From assembly GCF_017874615.1 (NCBI RefSeq), contig NZ_JAGIKV010000021.1:79070-143069 (forward strand): a DNA stretch of 64,000 nt, written 5' to 3'. The notes under the pieces are model-generated. The model worked only from the letters and a program-made list of their open reading frames with translations, was not told the DNA's origin and made no database searches. Source of the DNA: Paenibacillus xylanexedens (GTDB lineage Bacteria; Bacillota; Bacilli; Paenibacillales; Paenibacillaceae). Position 1 is the first letter of the stretch. Each line of letters opens with the position of its first letter. Of this stretch, positions 43,925-52,466 are shown in pieces. The position numbers were made by a program, and so were the translations under genes.

Positions 43925-44202
43925 CCCTTCATCTCCTTTGCATGTCATCATCCGATTCTTTCATTGCCTAACCATGCTACCCCTTTGTGATCGTTCAGCC
44001 TTCAAACGCCATCCACCTATACACGCGGCAGTAAGGAAAAGCACCTCCCCTGTAGATTGGGCCTGCCAGTCGCAAGCTAAATCTCTTAAATGCAATATTA
44101 ACGTCAACTTAATTGACATTAACAGTATTAATTCCTTCCAAAATTGTAGATTGAATTCATTATATGAGTTGTAAAATAAAAATTCAACATTATTTTTTAT
44201 TA

Positions 44203-44217
44203 TAAAATTTAATTTTA
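44203..44217. promoter_or_regulatory. candidate MurR (RpiR-type) operator in the divergent promoter
   Basis: TAAAATTTAATTTTA is a near-perfect palindrome matching the site upstream of anmK (TGAAATTTAATTACA) at 12 of 15 positions. It lies between the importer operon and the kinase-murQ operon, about 64 bases before the kinase start. Confidence 0.45.
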
Positions 44218-44280
44218 CTTTTTCTTTTCATGCAACTATACTATGTAAAAAGAAAACCCAAGCAAGCGAGGTGAGCCACT

Positions 44281-45243
44281 TTGCGAGTATATGTAGGCGT
44301 AGATGGAGGCGGTACCAATACTGATGCAGCAATCATTTCTGAATCTGGTGAAATTCTTGCCCGACTCAGCGGCGGTCCCACGAATCCTCACAGCGTATCC
44401 ACTGAACAGGCCCTTTCCGAACTGCAACGAGTGCTGGAACAGCTATTTAATCTAATAAGTGATTTATCGACAAATTGTGAGGGTATATGCCTTGGTATGT
44501 CAGGTGTAGATACGATCCAAGAACGGCAACTTATAGCCGAAGCAGTAAATAACTATATGAAGAGTCGTAATCGACAGGCATCAGAAGGTTGTCCAGTCTG
44601 GGTTGTATCCGAAGGAGAGATTGCTCTGATGGCCTCTCTCGGACATACGCACGGTGTATTGTGTATCTCTGGAACAGGTTCCATCGTGTACGGATTTACG
44701 CGGGAAGGCGAGCGATACCGTGCAGGAGGCTGGGGTCATCTGCTCGGAGATGAGGGGAGCGGCTATCGTATCGGGCAGCGTGCACTCCAAGTGGTTATGC
44801 AAAGTTATGACGGTGTTCTTCCTCCAACCTGTTTAACCCCGCTTCTTCTAAAGAATCTGAACCTTCGGGATATATCGGAGCTAAAGACGCGGGTGTATCA
44901 GACGGATTGGGGCAAAACCGAGACCGCATCCATCGCCCGCCTAACTATAGAAGCTGCTGAACTCGGAGATGAGGCCGCCCGCGCACTAATCATTGACGAA
45001 GCCTCACAATTGGCGGATACCGCCAAGGCGCTGATTGCCCGTCATCCCGAATTTGCATCCACTCCGGTTGTCCTGTCCGGATCAATGTTTCGATACGCTG
45101 CACTTTTCCGAAATACATTTATCCAGAAGTTATCAGGATATTATGGAGAGTTGGACTTTGTATATCGTGAAGATGCCCCCGCTCCAGCGATTGGCGCAGC
45201 ACAACTGGCAAGAAAACGCTGTTCCCTGAATGAATCATTTTAA
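44281..45243 (+). CDS. N-acetylmuramic acid / N-acetylglucosamine kinase (MurK-like, BadF/BadG family)
   Basis: ASKHA-fold sugar kinase of 320 residues with phosphate-1 VGVDGGGTNTDAAI, LGMSGVDT, phosphate-2 CISGTGSIVYGF and GGWGHLLGDEGSGYRIG. This is the family of Clostridium MurK, which phosphorylates both MurNAc and GlcNAc at C6. It begins at TTG behind GCGAGGTGAGCCACT. It is divergent from the importer operon and lies 22 bases before murQ, whose substrate MurNAc-6-phosphate it would supply. This replaces the phosphorylation done by the PTS in Bacillus. Symbol not given because the specificity is inferred. Confidence 0.85.
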   Translation: MRVYVGVDGGGTNTDAAIISESGEILARLSGGPTNPHSVSTEQALSELQRVLEQLFNLISDLSTNCEGICLGMSGVDTIQERQLIAEAVNNYMKSRNRQASEGCPVWVVSEGEIALMASLGHTHGVLCISGTGSIVYGFTREGERYRAGGWGHLLGDEGSGYRIGQRALQVVMQSYDGVLPPTCLTPLLLKNLNLRDISELKTRVYQTDWGKTETASIARLTIEAAELGDEAARALIIDEASQLADTAKALIARHPEFASTPVVLSGSMFRYAALFRNTFIQKLSGYYGELDFVYREDAPAPAIGAAQLARKRCSLNESF

Positions 45244-45265
45244 AAGAGAGAAGGAGGCCATACGG

Positions 45266-46171
45266 ATGAATCACATGCTGAATTCACTACTAACAGAACA
45301 ACCCAATCCATTAACGGATCATATAGATGAATTGCCTTCGGCAGAAATTATGGAGCTCATTAATAAGGAAGATCAACGGATTGCGGAGCTCATCCAGCCC
45401 CTGATTCCGGTCATTGCTCAAGCTGCGGATCGGATCTTGGAGGCGTTTCAGTCTGGCGGCAGGCTTTTTTATGTAGGCGCAGGTACCAGTGGACGATTAG
45501 GAATACTTGACGCTTCGGAATGCCCGCCTACCTACGGAACCCCTCCCTCCATGGTGCAGGGTATTATTGCAGGGGGATTCCGGGCAGTGAAGGACCCGGT
45601 TGAAGGTGCTGAAGATAATGAGGAGTTGGGAGCTGCGGACCTTGATGAACATGGCTTAGACAAAAACGATGTCGTGGTTGGCATTGCAGCCAGTGGACGA
45701 ACGCCGTATGTGCTGGGTGCGATGAGGCACGCCAAGGAGGTCGGGGCTACGGTGATCAGCCTGAGCAATAATGCAGGCACGCCGATGACCCTGTTGGCTG
45801 ATGTGAGCATTGAGGCTGTTGTCGGCCCAGAGGTTGTCATGGGTTCAACACGTATGAAGGCAGGCAGCGCCCAGAAAATGATTCTGAACATGCTCACCAC
45901 TACCGCCATGATTCGTCTGGGCAAGGTTTATCGTAATTTCATGGTTGATCTGAACCCTTCGAATGAGAAGCTTGTCCATCGGGCCAAACGCATGATCCAT
46001 CTGGCAACCGGAGCAAATGAAGCAGATATTGAAGAGGCTTTTACCGGTGCAGACGGTCATGTAAAAACGGCAATCGTCATGCTGATGGCAGGCGTGGACG
46101 TAACAGAAGCCCAGCACAGGCTTGATCTGGCTGACGGTTTTGTCCGTAGCGCCATTGCGGGGCCTTCCTGA
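45266..46171 (+). CDS. murQ: N-acetylmuramic acid 6-phosphate etherase
   Basis: Cleaves MurNAc-6-phosphate to GlcNAc-6-phosphate and D-lactate. A SIS-domain protein of 301 residues, with GRLFYVGAGTSGRLGILDAS, ECPPTYGTPP, GAEDNEELGAADL, VVGIAASGRTPYVLGAM, VVMGSTRMKAGSAQKMILNM and NFMVDLNPSNEKL, near-identical in blocks to E. coli MurQ, including the catalytic glutamate region. The ATG at 45266 is chosen because GAAGGAGGCCATACGG precedes it; the longer frame starting at 45230 overlaps the kinase and has no such site. It forms an operon with the kinase and ends at a terminator facing that of murR. Confidence 0.96.
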   Translation: MNHMLNSLLTEQPNPLTDHIDELPSAEIMELINKEDQRIAELIQPLIPVIAQAADRILEAFQSGGRLFYVGAGTSGRLGILDASECPPTYGTPPSMVQGIIAGGFRAVKDPVEGAEDNEELGAADLDEHGLDKNDVVVGIAASGRTPYVLGAMRHAKEVGATVISLSNNAGTPMTLLADVSIEAVVGPEVVMGSTRMKAGSAQKMILNMLTTTAMIRLGKVYRNFMVDLNPSNEKLVHRAKRMIHLATGANEADIEEAFTGADGHVKTAIVMLMAGVDVTEAQHRLDLADGFVRSAIAGPS

Positions 46172-46205
46172 GCCGTACAGGGGTATTATTAGAGGTTGAA
46201 AGAGA

Positions 46206-46240
46206 AGAGCCCGACATTAGTCTGGGCTCTATTTTTATTT
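46206..46240 (+). terminator. rho-independent terminator of murQ
   Basis: AGAGCCC and GGGCTCT stem, followed by ATTTTTATTTTT. Confidence 0.8.
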
Positions 46241-46265
46241 TTATATAGAGGCGGATATAATACGT

Positions 46266-46300
46266 CAAAAAATCCCCTCCTGCATGAACAGAAAGGGATT
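46266..46300 (-). terminator. probable terminator of murR
   Basis: On the minus strand AATCCC and GGGATT flank a long loop, and TTTTT follows. The stem is short. Confidence 0.5.
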
Positions 46301-46314
46301 CATATGGTTCTACT

Positions 46315-47163
46315 TCACTTGTGCTCCAGAATAGCCTGTCGGCTCTTCTCCAAATACTCCACCGACTGGTTGTAATCCCGACTGGCAATCGCGAGATACA
46401 AAATGTCGATCACGTTCAGCTGTGCAATCCGTGACGAGGTTGCTCCGCTCCGAATATCACTTTCGGTGGAAGTAATCATCAGGGGTACATCCGCCATACT
46501 ACTGAGTGTATTGCTGCCCCACTTGGTAATGCTGATTGTCGCTGCACCGCCATCATGAGCATGCTTGAGACAGGAGATTACGTTCGACGTCTCCCCTGAA
46601 TACGAGATACATACCACCGCATCATCTTCACGAAGCGTCGTTGCAGACGAAATCTGCATATGCGGATCGGCGAACGAAAAGCTTGTGCGATTGATTCGCA
46701 TGAACTTGTAATGTGCATCCAGCGCAATCAGGTTGGAGGCCCCTACTCCATAGAAAAAGATCCGGTTTGCCTGATGAAGCACGTCCACGGCTTTTTCTAC
46801 CAGACGTGGGTCCAGAATATGAACCGTATCCTTCACCGACTGAATATTGTTTGCGGACACATGCTGAATAATGCTCTCCATGGAGTCCTGGGGACGAATC
46901 TCCGTATATTGATATGGCTCACTCGTCTGCAAATCTCCGGCAATCTTCAGCTTCAGCTCCTGAAAACCCGTTACACCTAGTGATTTACAGAGACGGATAA
47001 TGGCAGCTGGGCTGCCTCCACTCCTTTCAGACAACTGGGCCACCGAGGATTGAACAGTTTCTTGCGGGTGATCGAGAATATAAGCTCCGATCTTCCGTTC
47101 GGACGGAGTTAAATCATCCATTAATGCGCGTAAACGCACAAGTCCACCTTTCATGCCTTCCAT
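46315..47163 (-). CDS. murR: RpiR family regulator MurR-like
   Basis: 282 residues. The N-terminal HTH_6 domain (LTPSERKIGAYILDHPQETV, GGSPAAIIRLCKSLGVTGFQ) is followed by a SIS domain (FFYGVGASNLIALDAHYKFM, DDAVVCISYSGETSNVISCL, ATISITKWGSNTLSSMADVP) that would bind a sugar phosphate such as MurNAc-6-phosphate. MurR represses murQP in E. coli and Bacillus. The ATG at 47163 follows AAAGGAGGAGCGA. Placed between convergent murQ and codirectional anmK, it is the likely regulator of both promoters, where similar 15-bp palindromes occur. The symbol rests on context. Confidence 0.85.
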   Translation of the reverse strand: MEGMKGGLVRLRALMDDLTPSERKIGAYILDHPQETVQSSVAQLSERSGGSPAAIIRLCKSLGVTGFQELKLKIAGDLQTSEPYQYTEIRPQDSMESIIQHVSANNIQSVKDTVHILDPRLVEKAVDVLHQANRIFFYGVGASNLIALDAHYKFMRINRTSFSFADPHMQISSATTLREDDAVVCISYSGETSNVISCLKHAHDGGAATISITKWGSNTLSSMADVPLMITSTESDIRSGATSSRIAQLNVIDILYLAIASRDYNQSVEYLEKSRQAILEHK

Positions 47164-47279
47164 TCGCTCCTCCTTTCCGTACTGCATTCATGTACAAGCA
47201 TTTTATCTTATAATTCCACTCGCGTCTAATCGAATTCCTCGCCCTTCCATAACTGAACTCCAATTAAAGTCATACCTCA

Positions 47280-48509
47280 CTAAAGTGTGAGATTGCCTGA
47301 GATTACGGCGTGTTTCGCGCCGGTTACTGCCGGGAGTGTATTGGTTCTTCCCATAAGTGCCTCATGGCCAAGTAAAGCAAATCCAATGGCTTCCCGAGCA
47401 TCATCGGGTATACCATAATCTGCCGTTCGCTCCAAACGGATATCCTTCGGTAGTCTCTGACGGATCATCTCCATTAACGTGGCATTGGAAGTGCCACCAC
47501 CGCACGCGAGCATGGCCGATATTTGCACCTTGGGCAGGATAAAATCCTTCACTGCACGCACGATGGTTTCCGCGGTCAGACAGGTGGCAGTAGCCAGCGT
47601 ATCTTCAAGAGATAAGGAACGCTTTGCGGCCATCTCCATCAGTCTCACTGCATACGCGGCTCCATATACTTCTCGCCCGGTACTTTTCGGTGGAAGTCTT
47701 TTGAAATACTCATCCTCCAAACACAGGTCTACCAGACCCTGATCGACCTTCCCCTGTGCGGCAATACTTCCATTCGGATCATAATGCTGCCGCCCATCCG
47801 TTGCCTGACGCACAATGGCGTCCATCACCATATTCCCTGGTCCCGTATCAAATGCCGAAATACCTTCGCTAGATGACTCGGAGGGAAGCACCGTCACATT
47901 GCCAATGCCGCCGATATTCTGCACCAGCCGCCCTTCCGTCGGGCTTCGGAACATCAGAGCATCCGCATAAGGCGTAAGCGGGGCACCTTCCCCACCAGCC
48001 GCCATATCCCTTGCTCGCAGGTTGCCAATCACTGGCAGTCCTGTCCGTTCTCGAACGACAGCACATTCACCGATCTGCAATGTCGATACCACATCAATAC
48101 CTGCTCCCGTTGGCCCTGGAAATGCAGATGCTACAGGAGCATGCCATACCGTCTGCCCATGCATGCTAATCATATCCACCTGCTGCGTTGAGATGCCGGC
48201 AGACCGCATCAGTTCCGTAACACTATGCGCATACCACTCCGATACACCAAAATGCGCGGCAGTCAGCTCGTCGACACGAGCTGTCCCCGGCGAACATAAC
48301 CGAATCAGTACGTCTCTCAATTCATTCGAATACGGCACACAGACGAAATCAACCAGCTCGATCTGCTGTAATGCCCCGCTCATATCGGTTTGAATATGCA
48401 CCAGCGCCGCATCCGTTCCGTCCAGAGACGTCCCTGACATTAGTCCAATGACCAGATGCTCCTGCTTCAAACGATACTTCTCCCACATCGGATAGCTGCC
48501 TGTATCCAT
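47280..48509 (-). CDS. anmK: anhydro-N-acetylmuramic acid kinase
   Basis: Opens the 1,6-anhydro ring of anhMurNAc and phosphorylates it to MurNAc-6-phosphate, feeding MurQ. ASKHA fold, 409 residues from the ATG at 48509 (MDTGSYPMWEK), preceded by GCAGGAGGTTGGAAGTGG. Signatures: VIGLMSGTSLDGTDAAL, ISMHGQTVWHAP, IGECAVVRERTGLPVIGNLR, RLVQNIGGIGNVTVLP, AFDTGPGNMVMDA, MLACGGGTSNATLM, PDDAREAIGFALLGHEAL. AnmK is best known from Gram-negative recycling, where lytic transglycosylases make the anhydro sugar. Its presence here, with a possible RpiR-type operator pair upstream, adds a third entry point into the pathway. Confidence 0.95.
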   Translation of the reverse strand: MDTGSYPMWEKYRLKQEHLVIGLMSGTSLDGTDAALVHIQTDMSGALQQIELVDFVCVPYSNELRDVLIRLCSPGTARVDELTAAHFGVSEWYAHSVTELMRSAGISTQQVDMISMHGQTVWHAPVASAFPGPTGAGIDVVSTLQIGECAVVRERTGLPVIGNLRARDMAAGGEGAPLTPYADALMFRSPTEGRLVQNIGGIGNVTVLPSESSSEGISAFDTGPGNMVMDAIVRQATDGRQHYDPNGSIAAQGKVDQGLVDLCLEDEYFKRLPPKSTGREVYGAAYAVRLMEMAAKRSLSLEDTLATATCLTAETIVRAVKDFILPKVQISAMLACGGGTSNATLMEMIRQRLPKDIRLERTADYGIPDDAREAIGFALLGHEALMGRTNTLPAVTGAKHAVISGNLTL

Positions 48510-48572
48510 CCACTTCCAACCTCCTGCAAGACCCGATGAACACGTCATCCTGCCATAATTTCACCCAGTATA

Positions 48573-48618
48573 TGATATTAAATTTCACAAGTCAAACATT
48601 ATATGAAATTTAATTACA
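48573..48618. promoter_or_regulatory. paired RpiR-type operator candidates upstream of anmK
   Basis: TGATATTAAATTTCA (48573-48587) and TGAAATTTAATTACA (48604-48618) are 15-bp near-palindromes whose centres are 31 bases apart, about three helical turns. They are mutual inverted repeats over 11 bp. The second matches the HexR (RpiR-family) site TGTAATTAAATTACA at 13 of 15 positions. Confidence 0.55.
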
Positions 48619-48792
48619 TCATTGAAAATAAAAAGAGAGATATTCATCCCATTTGCGATCCCACCTCATGTTTTCTTCCATCAATTGATAATTAGATATC
48701 AGAAGAGAAACATTTTTACATTTTTACCGTTTATATTATGTAGGGATATTTTGGATAGTAAGATATAGATCTAATACTAGTCGAGGTGCATA

Positions 48793-50205
48793 ATGAAGAA
48801 AACTATTTTACTACTGTTTTTGAGTCTGTTCTTACTCGTTTTGCTCCCTAATCAGGGAAATGCCGCTGCAAGCACGTCGAAAATCTTTATGGATGGAGAG
48901 GAATTAGTCCTCCCAAGTGATGTACAGGTGACGATTATCAATAAAAACGTGATGATCCCGATTCGTGTCGTTGCCGAAAATTTGAAATTCAAAGTCGATT
49001 GGAACCAACAAGCACGCACTGTAAAAATTCAGCAAGATCAACAGACGATTTCCCTAACCGTCGATCAAAAGCAAGCCATGGTTGCTGACAAACAAGTCAC
49101 TTTGAACACAGCACCGCAGATTTTGAATAAAACGCTGGTGGTGCCCATTCGATTTGTCAGTGAACAAATGGGGCTTAAGGTAAGATGGAACAATCAAGAC
49201 AAGATCGTATACTTAACAAACACCAGTAAGGAACCTGCTATCGATCCAGGCAAGAGTTCTGGAAAAGGGGATTCAACGTCTACCGCTCAGGTAACCGATA
49301 TCCAATTTGCCAATAATCAGCTCGTGTTATCCACCGATGGGGCCGTTCAGCCGATAGTAACGACCCTCAAGTACCCTGATCGTCTGGTTGTGGACTTGCC
49401 CGGAGCCACCTTTGGCGATATCTCCCAGCCGCTGGATCAAGGACTCAATGGCAAGTTGGATGTGAGCGGTTATCCCAATGTGACAGAAGTGAGATATTCA
49501 CTGTTCAAACGAGAACCGGCACAAGTTCGCATTGTCGTAGAATTGAATAATGTGAAGAATGTCCAGTACAGCCACAATCTGATTGCCGACAAACTGATTA
49601 TTGATCTGAATGTTGCGGGTGACAATGTCACACCTGCTCCAGTCACTCCAGTAGGCGACTCAGGACGCAAGGTTGTGGTCATCGATCCAGGACACGGTGG
49701 CAGTGATCCAGGGACGATCAGCATCACGAACAAACCCGAGAAGGAATACAATCTGGCATTAGCTCACAAAGTACAAGCCCTGTTGCTCAATGAACCCAAT
49801 ATCGAATTGGTGATGACTCGTGAAGGTGATACCTATCCAACCCGCCCAGAGCGTGTTCAGCTCGCCAATCAATTAAATGCGGATGTATTTGTATCTATCC
49901 ATGGCAATAGCGTGAAGTCCGCCCCCCAAGCCACAGGTACGGAGACATATTATTATCAACGCAGTAATAGCAAGGAATTAGCCACTATCATTCATCAACG
50001 TTTGTTGAAAGCCATGGGGCTTAGAGATCGTGGTGTGAAAAATGGCAACTTGGAAGTGATCCGAGACACGACCATGCCTGCGGTGCTTTTGGAAGTGGGA
50101 TTCCTGAGTAATGTGCTCGATGAAGAACTGATGTCGTCCGATGACGTTCAGATGAGAGCCGCTCAAGCGATAGCCGATGGAATCAAGGAGTATTTGGGCC
50201 TGTAA
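48793..50205 (+). CDS. N-acetylmuramoyl-L-alanine amidase with stalk and AMIN domains
   Basis: Secreted zinc amidase that cuts the MurNAc-L-alanine bond of peptidoglycan. 470 residues: a signal peptide to about residue 25 (NQGNAAAS), a copper-amine-oxidase-like stalk domain (VMIPIRVVAENLKFKVDWNQ, LVVPIRFVSEQMGLKVRWNN), an AMIN domain (about 165-275, YPDRLVVDLPGATFGD) and Amidase_3 from about 295. Zinc ligands are visible as the His of VIDPGHGGSDPG, the Glu of EKEYNLALAH and the His of VSIHGNS; the catalytic Glu is in LLEVGFLSN. The start follows TCGAGGTGCATA. A GerMN lipoprotein gene follows after 34 bases, an association common in spore-formers. Confidence 0.93.
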   Translation: MKKTILLLFLSLFLLVLLPNQGNAAASTSKIFMDGEELVLPSDVQVTIINKNVMIPIRVVAENLKFKVDWNQQARTVKIQQDQQTISLTVDQKQAMVADKQVTLNTAPQILNKTLVVPIRFVSEQMGLKVRWNNQDKIVYLTNTSKEPAIDPGKSSGKGDSTSTAQVTDIQFANNQLVLSTDGAVQPIVTTLKYPDRLVVDLPGATFGDISQPLDQGLNGKLDVSGYPNVTEVRYSLFKREPAQVRIVVELNNVKNVQYSHNLIADKLIIDLNVAGDNVTPAPVTPVGDSGRKVVVIDPGHGGSDPGTISITNKPEKEYNLALAHKVQALLLNEPNIELVMTREGDTYPTRPERVQLANQLNADVFVSIHGNSVKSAPQATGTETYYYQRSNSKELATIIHQRLLKAMGLRDRGVKNGNLEVIRDTTMPAVLLEVGFLSNVLDEELMSSDDVQMRAAQAIADGIKEYLGL

Positions 50206-50239
50206 ACCATCAAATAAATCAGATAAAGGAAGTGATTCT

Positions 50240-50800
50240 TTGAATAAGAAGCTAGGTTGTGCACTTATATTATCATGCTTGATCCTTATCGGAGTTGGAT
50301 GTGCCCAGAAGCCAGTGAGCCAATCCGGTTCGAATGAACCTGCTGTTCAGGGAGGACAGGTACAGGCGCCAAACCCAGCCGAAACGGAGGTGGATCTGGG
50401 TACAATGAATATACAAGTCGTCGATGTATATTTGGCAGATTCTCAGGTACTGGAACTTGAGAAAACAGAGCAGGAAATTGAATACAAGGATGATTCCGAA
50501 AAATATGAAAAGATATTTGCAGCGTTGCAAACGAACACCGATTCGGAGCTTGTTTCCCTCTGGGAGCAGGTGGAATTGCTCTCTATTCAATATGCTGAGG
50601 GTACGGTGACTTTTGATGTTCATATCCCCGCTGAAGCCAACCTCGGTACCAGTGGAGAATTGCTCGCATTGGAAGCTTTAACAACAACGATGTTTCAATT
50701 TGATGAAGTGAACAGCCTGGATATACTGGTGGATGGCGAAGCCGTTGATAGTTTGATGGGCCATGCCGAACTTGAACATCCCATTCATCGCGAACCCTAA
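50240..50800 (+). CDS. GerMN domain lipoprotein
   Basis: 186 residues from the TTG at 50240 (MNKKLGCALIL), placed behind AAAGGAAGTGATTCT. The frame is open further upstream but overlaps the amidase. The lipoprotein signal ends LIGVGCAQ. The mature part is one GerMN module (VVDVYLADSQVLELEK, LLSIQYAEGTVTFDVHIP, ALTTTMFQFDEVNSLDILVD). GerM-type domains occur in sporulation and germination proteins such as B. subtilis GerM, which helps the SpoIIQ-SpoIIIAH channel. The operon with the amidase suggests a shared role in cell-wall processing during sporulation or division. Confidence 0.85.
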   Translation: MNKKLGCALILSCLILIGVGCAQKPVSQSGSNEPAVQGGQVQAPNPAETEVDLGTMNIQVVDVYLADSQVLELEKTEQEIEYKDDSEKYEKIFAALQTNTDSELVSLWEQVELLSIQYAEGTVTFDVHIPAEANLGTSGELLALEALTTTMFQFDEVNSLDILVDGEAVDSLMGHAELEHPIHREP

Positions 50801-50820
50801 ATGATCAGTCAACAATGGAA

Positions 50821-50845
50821 AAAGAACGTCCCCAGGGACGTTCCA
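50821..50845 (-). terminator. rho-independent terminator of the metallo-hydrolase gene
   Basis: GAACGTCCC and GGGACGTTC stem, followed on the minus strand by TTTTTCC. It lies 30 bases after the stop. Confidence 0.8.
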
Positions 50846-50876
50846 ATCTGACGCATCAATTCGATTCATGCACAAT

Positions 50877-52466
50877 TCACACATATAGCTCGTCACCAGC
50901 AGACAGTGAATGTATCACTGTTCCCGGTGATGGGCTATTCTTGAGCAAACCTTCTTTTAATCTGTCCGTCTCTTCCCGGTAAGCATGTACAAGGACCGTA
51001 TGCCTTGCTGGAACCTGATGCAGCATCCGTTCAACATCCTTCCAGCCCTGATGTACTTTATAACGTATTTTCCGCACATCACACACGCCATACTTGTCAG
51101 GAACCCGTAGCAACTTATCAGCAAATGTACCATGAGCAACATGCCCGGTGAGCAGAATCAGATTCTCCTCCCTGTCCGATAATTGACTATAGTACCAACG
51201 GGCAAGCGAGGACTGCATCATGCCGTCCGGAATGAACCATAGCGAAGCAGCATGATGTTCCAACAGTTGTTCCCGCTCTTGGGTGGTTGTAGGTAGATCC
51301 CATCCTCGTCCGGTCAGAAAGCCATCAATTCCGTCTTTCAACGAAATTGGGATGACATGCTCTCCCTTCTCCCTCAACCAATACGGAACATGCACAAGCT
51401 GCTTCATACCGTCCACCAACCCTTGTTCCACTACGATTGGGATAGCCGGGAATTGTTGTTGTGCCCACAGTATGATCTCCTGTCCACGCCCTACGACAGG
51501 CATAGGTAAGAGCACCTTTCCACCTTGAGCAATCGTCTGGCGAATGGCTCGTTCCAGCTGTTCCAGTTTGTCAGCCTGTGTATCCTGGTCCGTACCGTAG
51601 GCCGCATCAACGATCGCCAGATCCACCAGCCCGACGGAAGATATTGGCGCAGCGTCTGCTACGTTTGCTCTGACCGCTCTGCCTGCTCCATCTGCTCCGT
51701 TGGATGTGAAATTCACCTGCTTCATGGGTATCTCCATGGATACAAGTGTTCTTGACGATGCCTCTGATGCAACAGATATCTGATCTTGGGACGTTATGAT
51801 TTCTCCAGCCTTTTGCCCACTGTTCATAACGATTAGTTCCTCCGCGCCCCACTGTTCACTGCTCGGAGCATCGAACAACGTATCTTCACGAATCATGTTT
51901 GCCCGTGAGAACGCCTCCGCTGGACAATCCTCCTGTAAAAGCATCGATTCGGACGTGTAGTCCCCGGAATAAAAAATCCGCTTACCTTCCATTTCAACCC
52001 CAAACCACACCGATCCAGCCAGATGTCCACTCCGGCCCCACATCACTTTTACTTCAGGAATGGGTTCGAACCAGGTTTGGGATACAACCTCATCCTCCAG
52101 ATACCGATAACGAATAGCTTGCTCATCTGTTTCATCATAAGGAAGTTCTTCGCCTACACGCTCTACGAACCTACGCCAGTTGGCAAAATACGTACGCAGC
52201 TGCGCCCTCGTCTCCCTTGTCGTCCACACTTCACCCTTGTAACCCATCTTATACAGCAATGGGATGGCGACCGAATGATCCTCATGGGCGTGGGACAAGA
52301 AGACCGCATCCAGTTGCGGAACAATCTCCGGGTCAATCAGCGGATACTGGCCTGTGCCTTCTTTTTTTACACCACAATCCAGCAAAAGGCGAAAGCGGCT
52401 CCCCCTTAGGAGATAGGCGGAACGTCCATGTTCCCCTGCCCCGCCCCATACATTCAGTTTGATCAT
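50877..52466 (-). CDS. metallo-beta-lactamase fold hydrolase with beta-CASP-like insert
   Basis: 529 residues. The metal-binding signature is FLSHAHEDHSVAIPLLYKMG (HxHxDH, near residue 60); SGHLAGSVWFGVEMEGKRIFYSGDY supplies the next His and Asp ligands, and a late LLTGHVAHGTFADKL and LVHAYREETDRLKE the final ones. The segment of about 200 residues between 200 and 400 (GGKVLLPMPVVGRGQEIILW) is the beta-CASP-like region of RNA/DNA-processing members such as CPSF73 and RNase J relatives. The ATG at 52466 overlaps the stop of the ABC permease (ATGA), so the protein is co-translated with a transporter, unusual for a nuclease. It could be a phosphodiesterase acting on the imported compound. Substrate unknown. 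Confidence 0.8.
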   Translation of the reverse strand: MIKLNVWGGAGEHGRSAYLLRGSRFRLLLDCGVKKEGTGQYPLIDPEIVPQLDAVFLSHAHEDHSVAIPLLYKMGYKGEVWTTRETRAQLRTYFANWRRFVERVGEELPYDETDEQAIRYRYLEDEVVSQTWFEPIPEVKVMWGRSGHLAGSVWFGVEMEGKRIFYSGDYTSESMLLQEDCPAEAFSRANMIREDTLFDAPSSEQWGAEELIVMNSGQKAGEIITSQDQISVASEASSRTLVSMEIPMKQVNFTSNGADGAGRAVRANVADAAPISSVGLVDLAIVDAAYGTDQDTQADKLEQLERAIRQTIAQGGKVLLPMPVVGRGQEIILWAQQQFPAIPIVVEQGLVDGMKQLVHVPYWLREKGEHVIPISLKDGIDGFLTGRGWDLPTTTQEREQLLEHHAASLWFIPDGMMQSSLARWYYSQLSDREENLILLTGHVAHGTFADKLLRVPDKYGVCDVRKIRYKVHQGWKDVERMLHQVPARHTVLVHAYREETDRLKEGLLKNSPSPGTVIHSLSAGDELYV

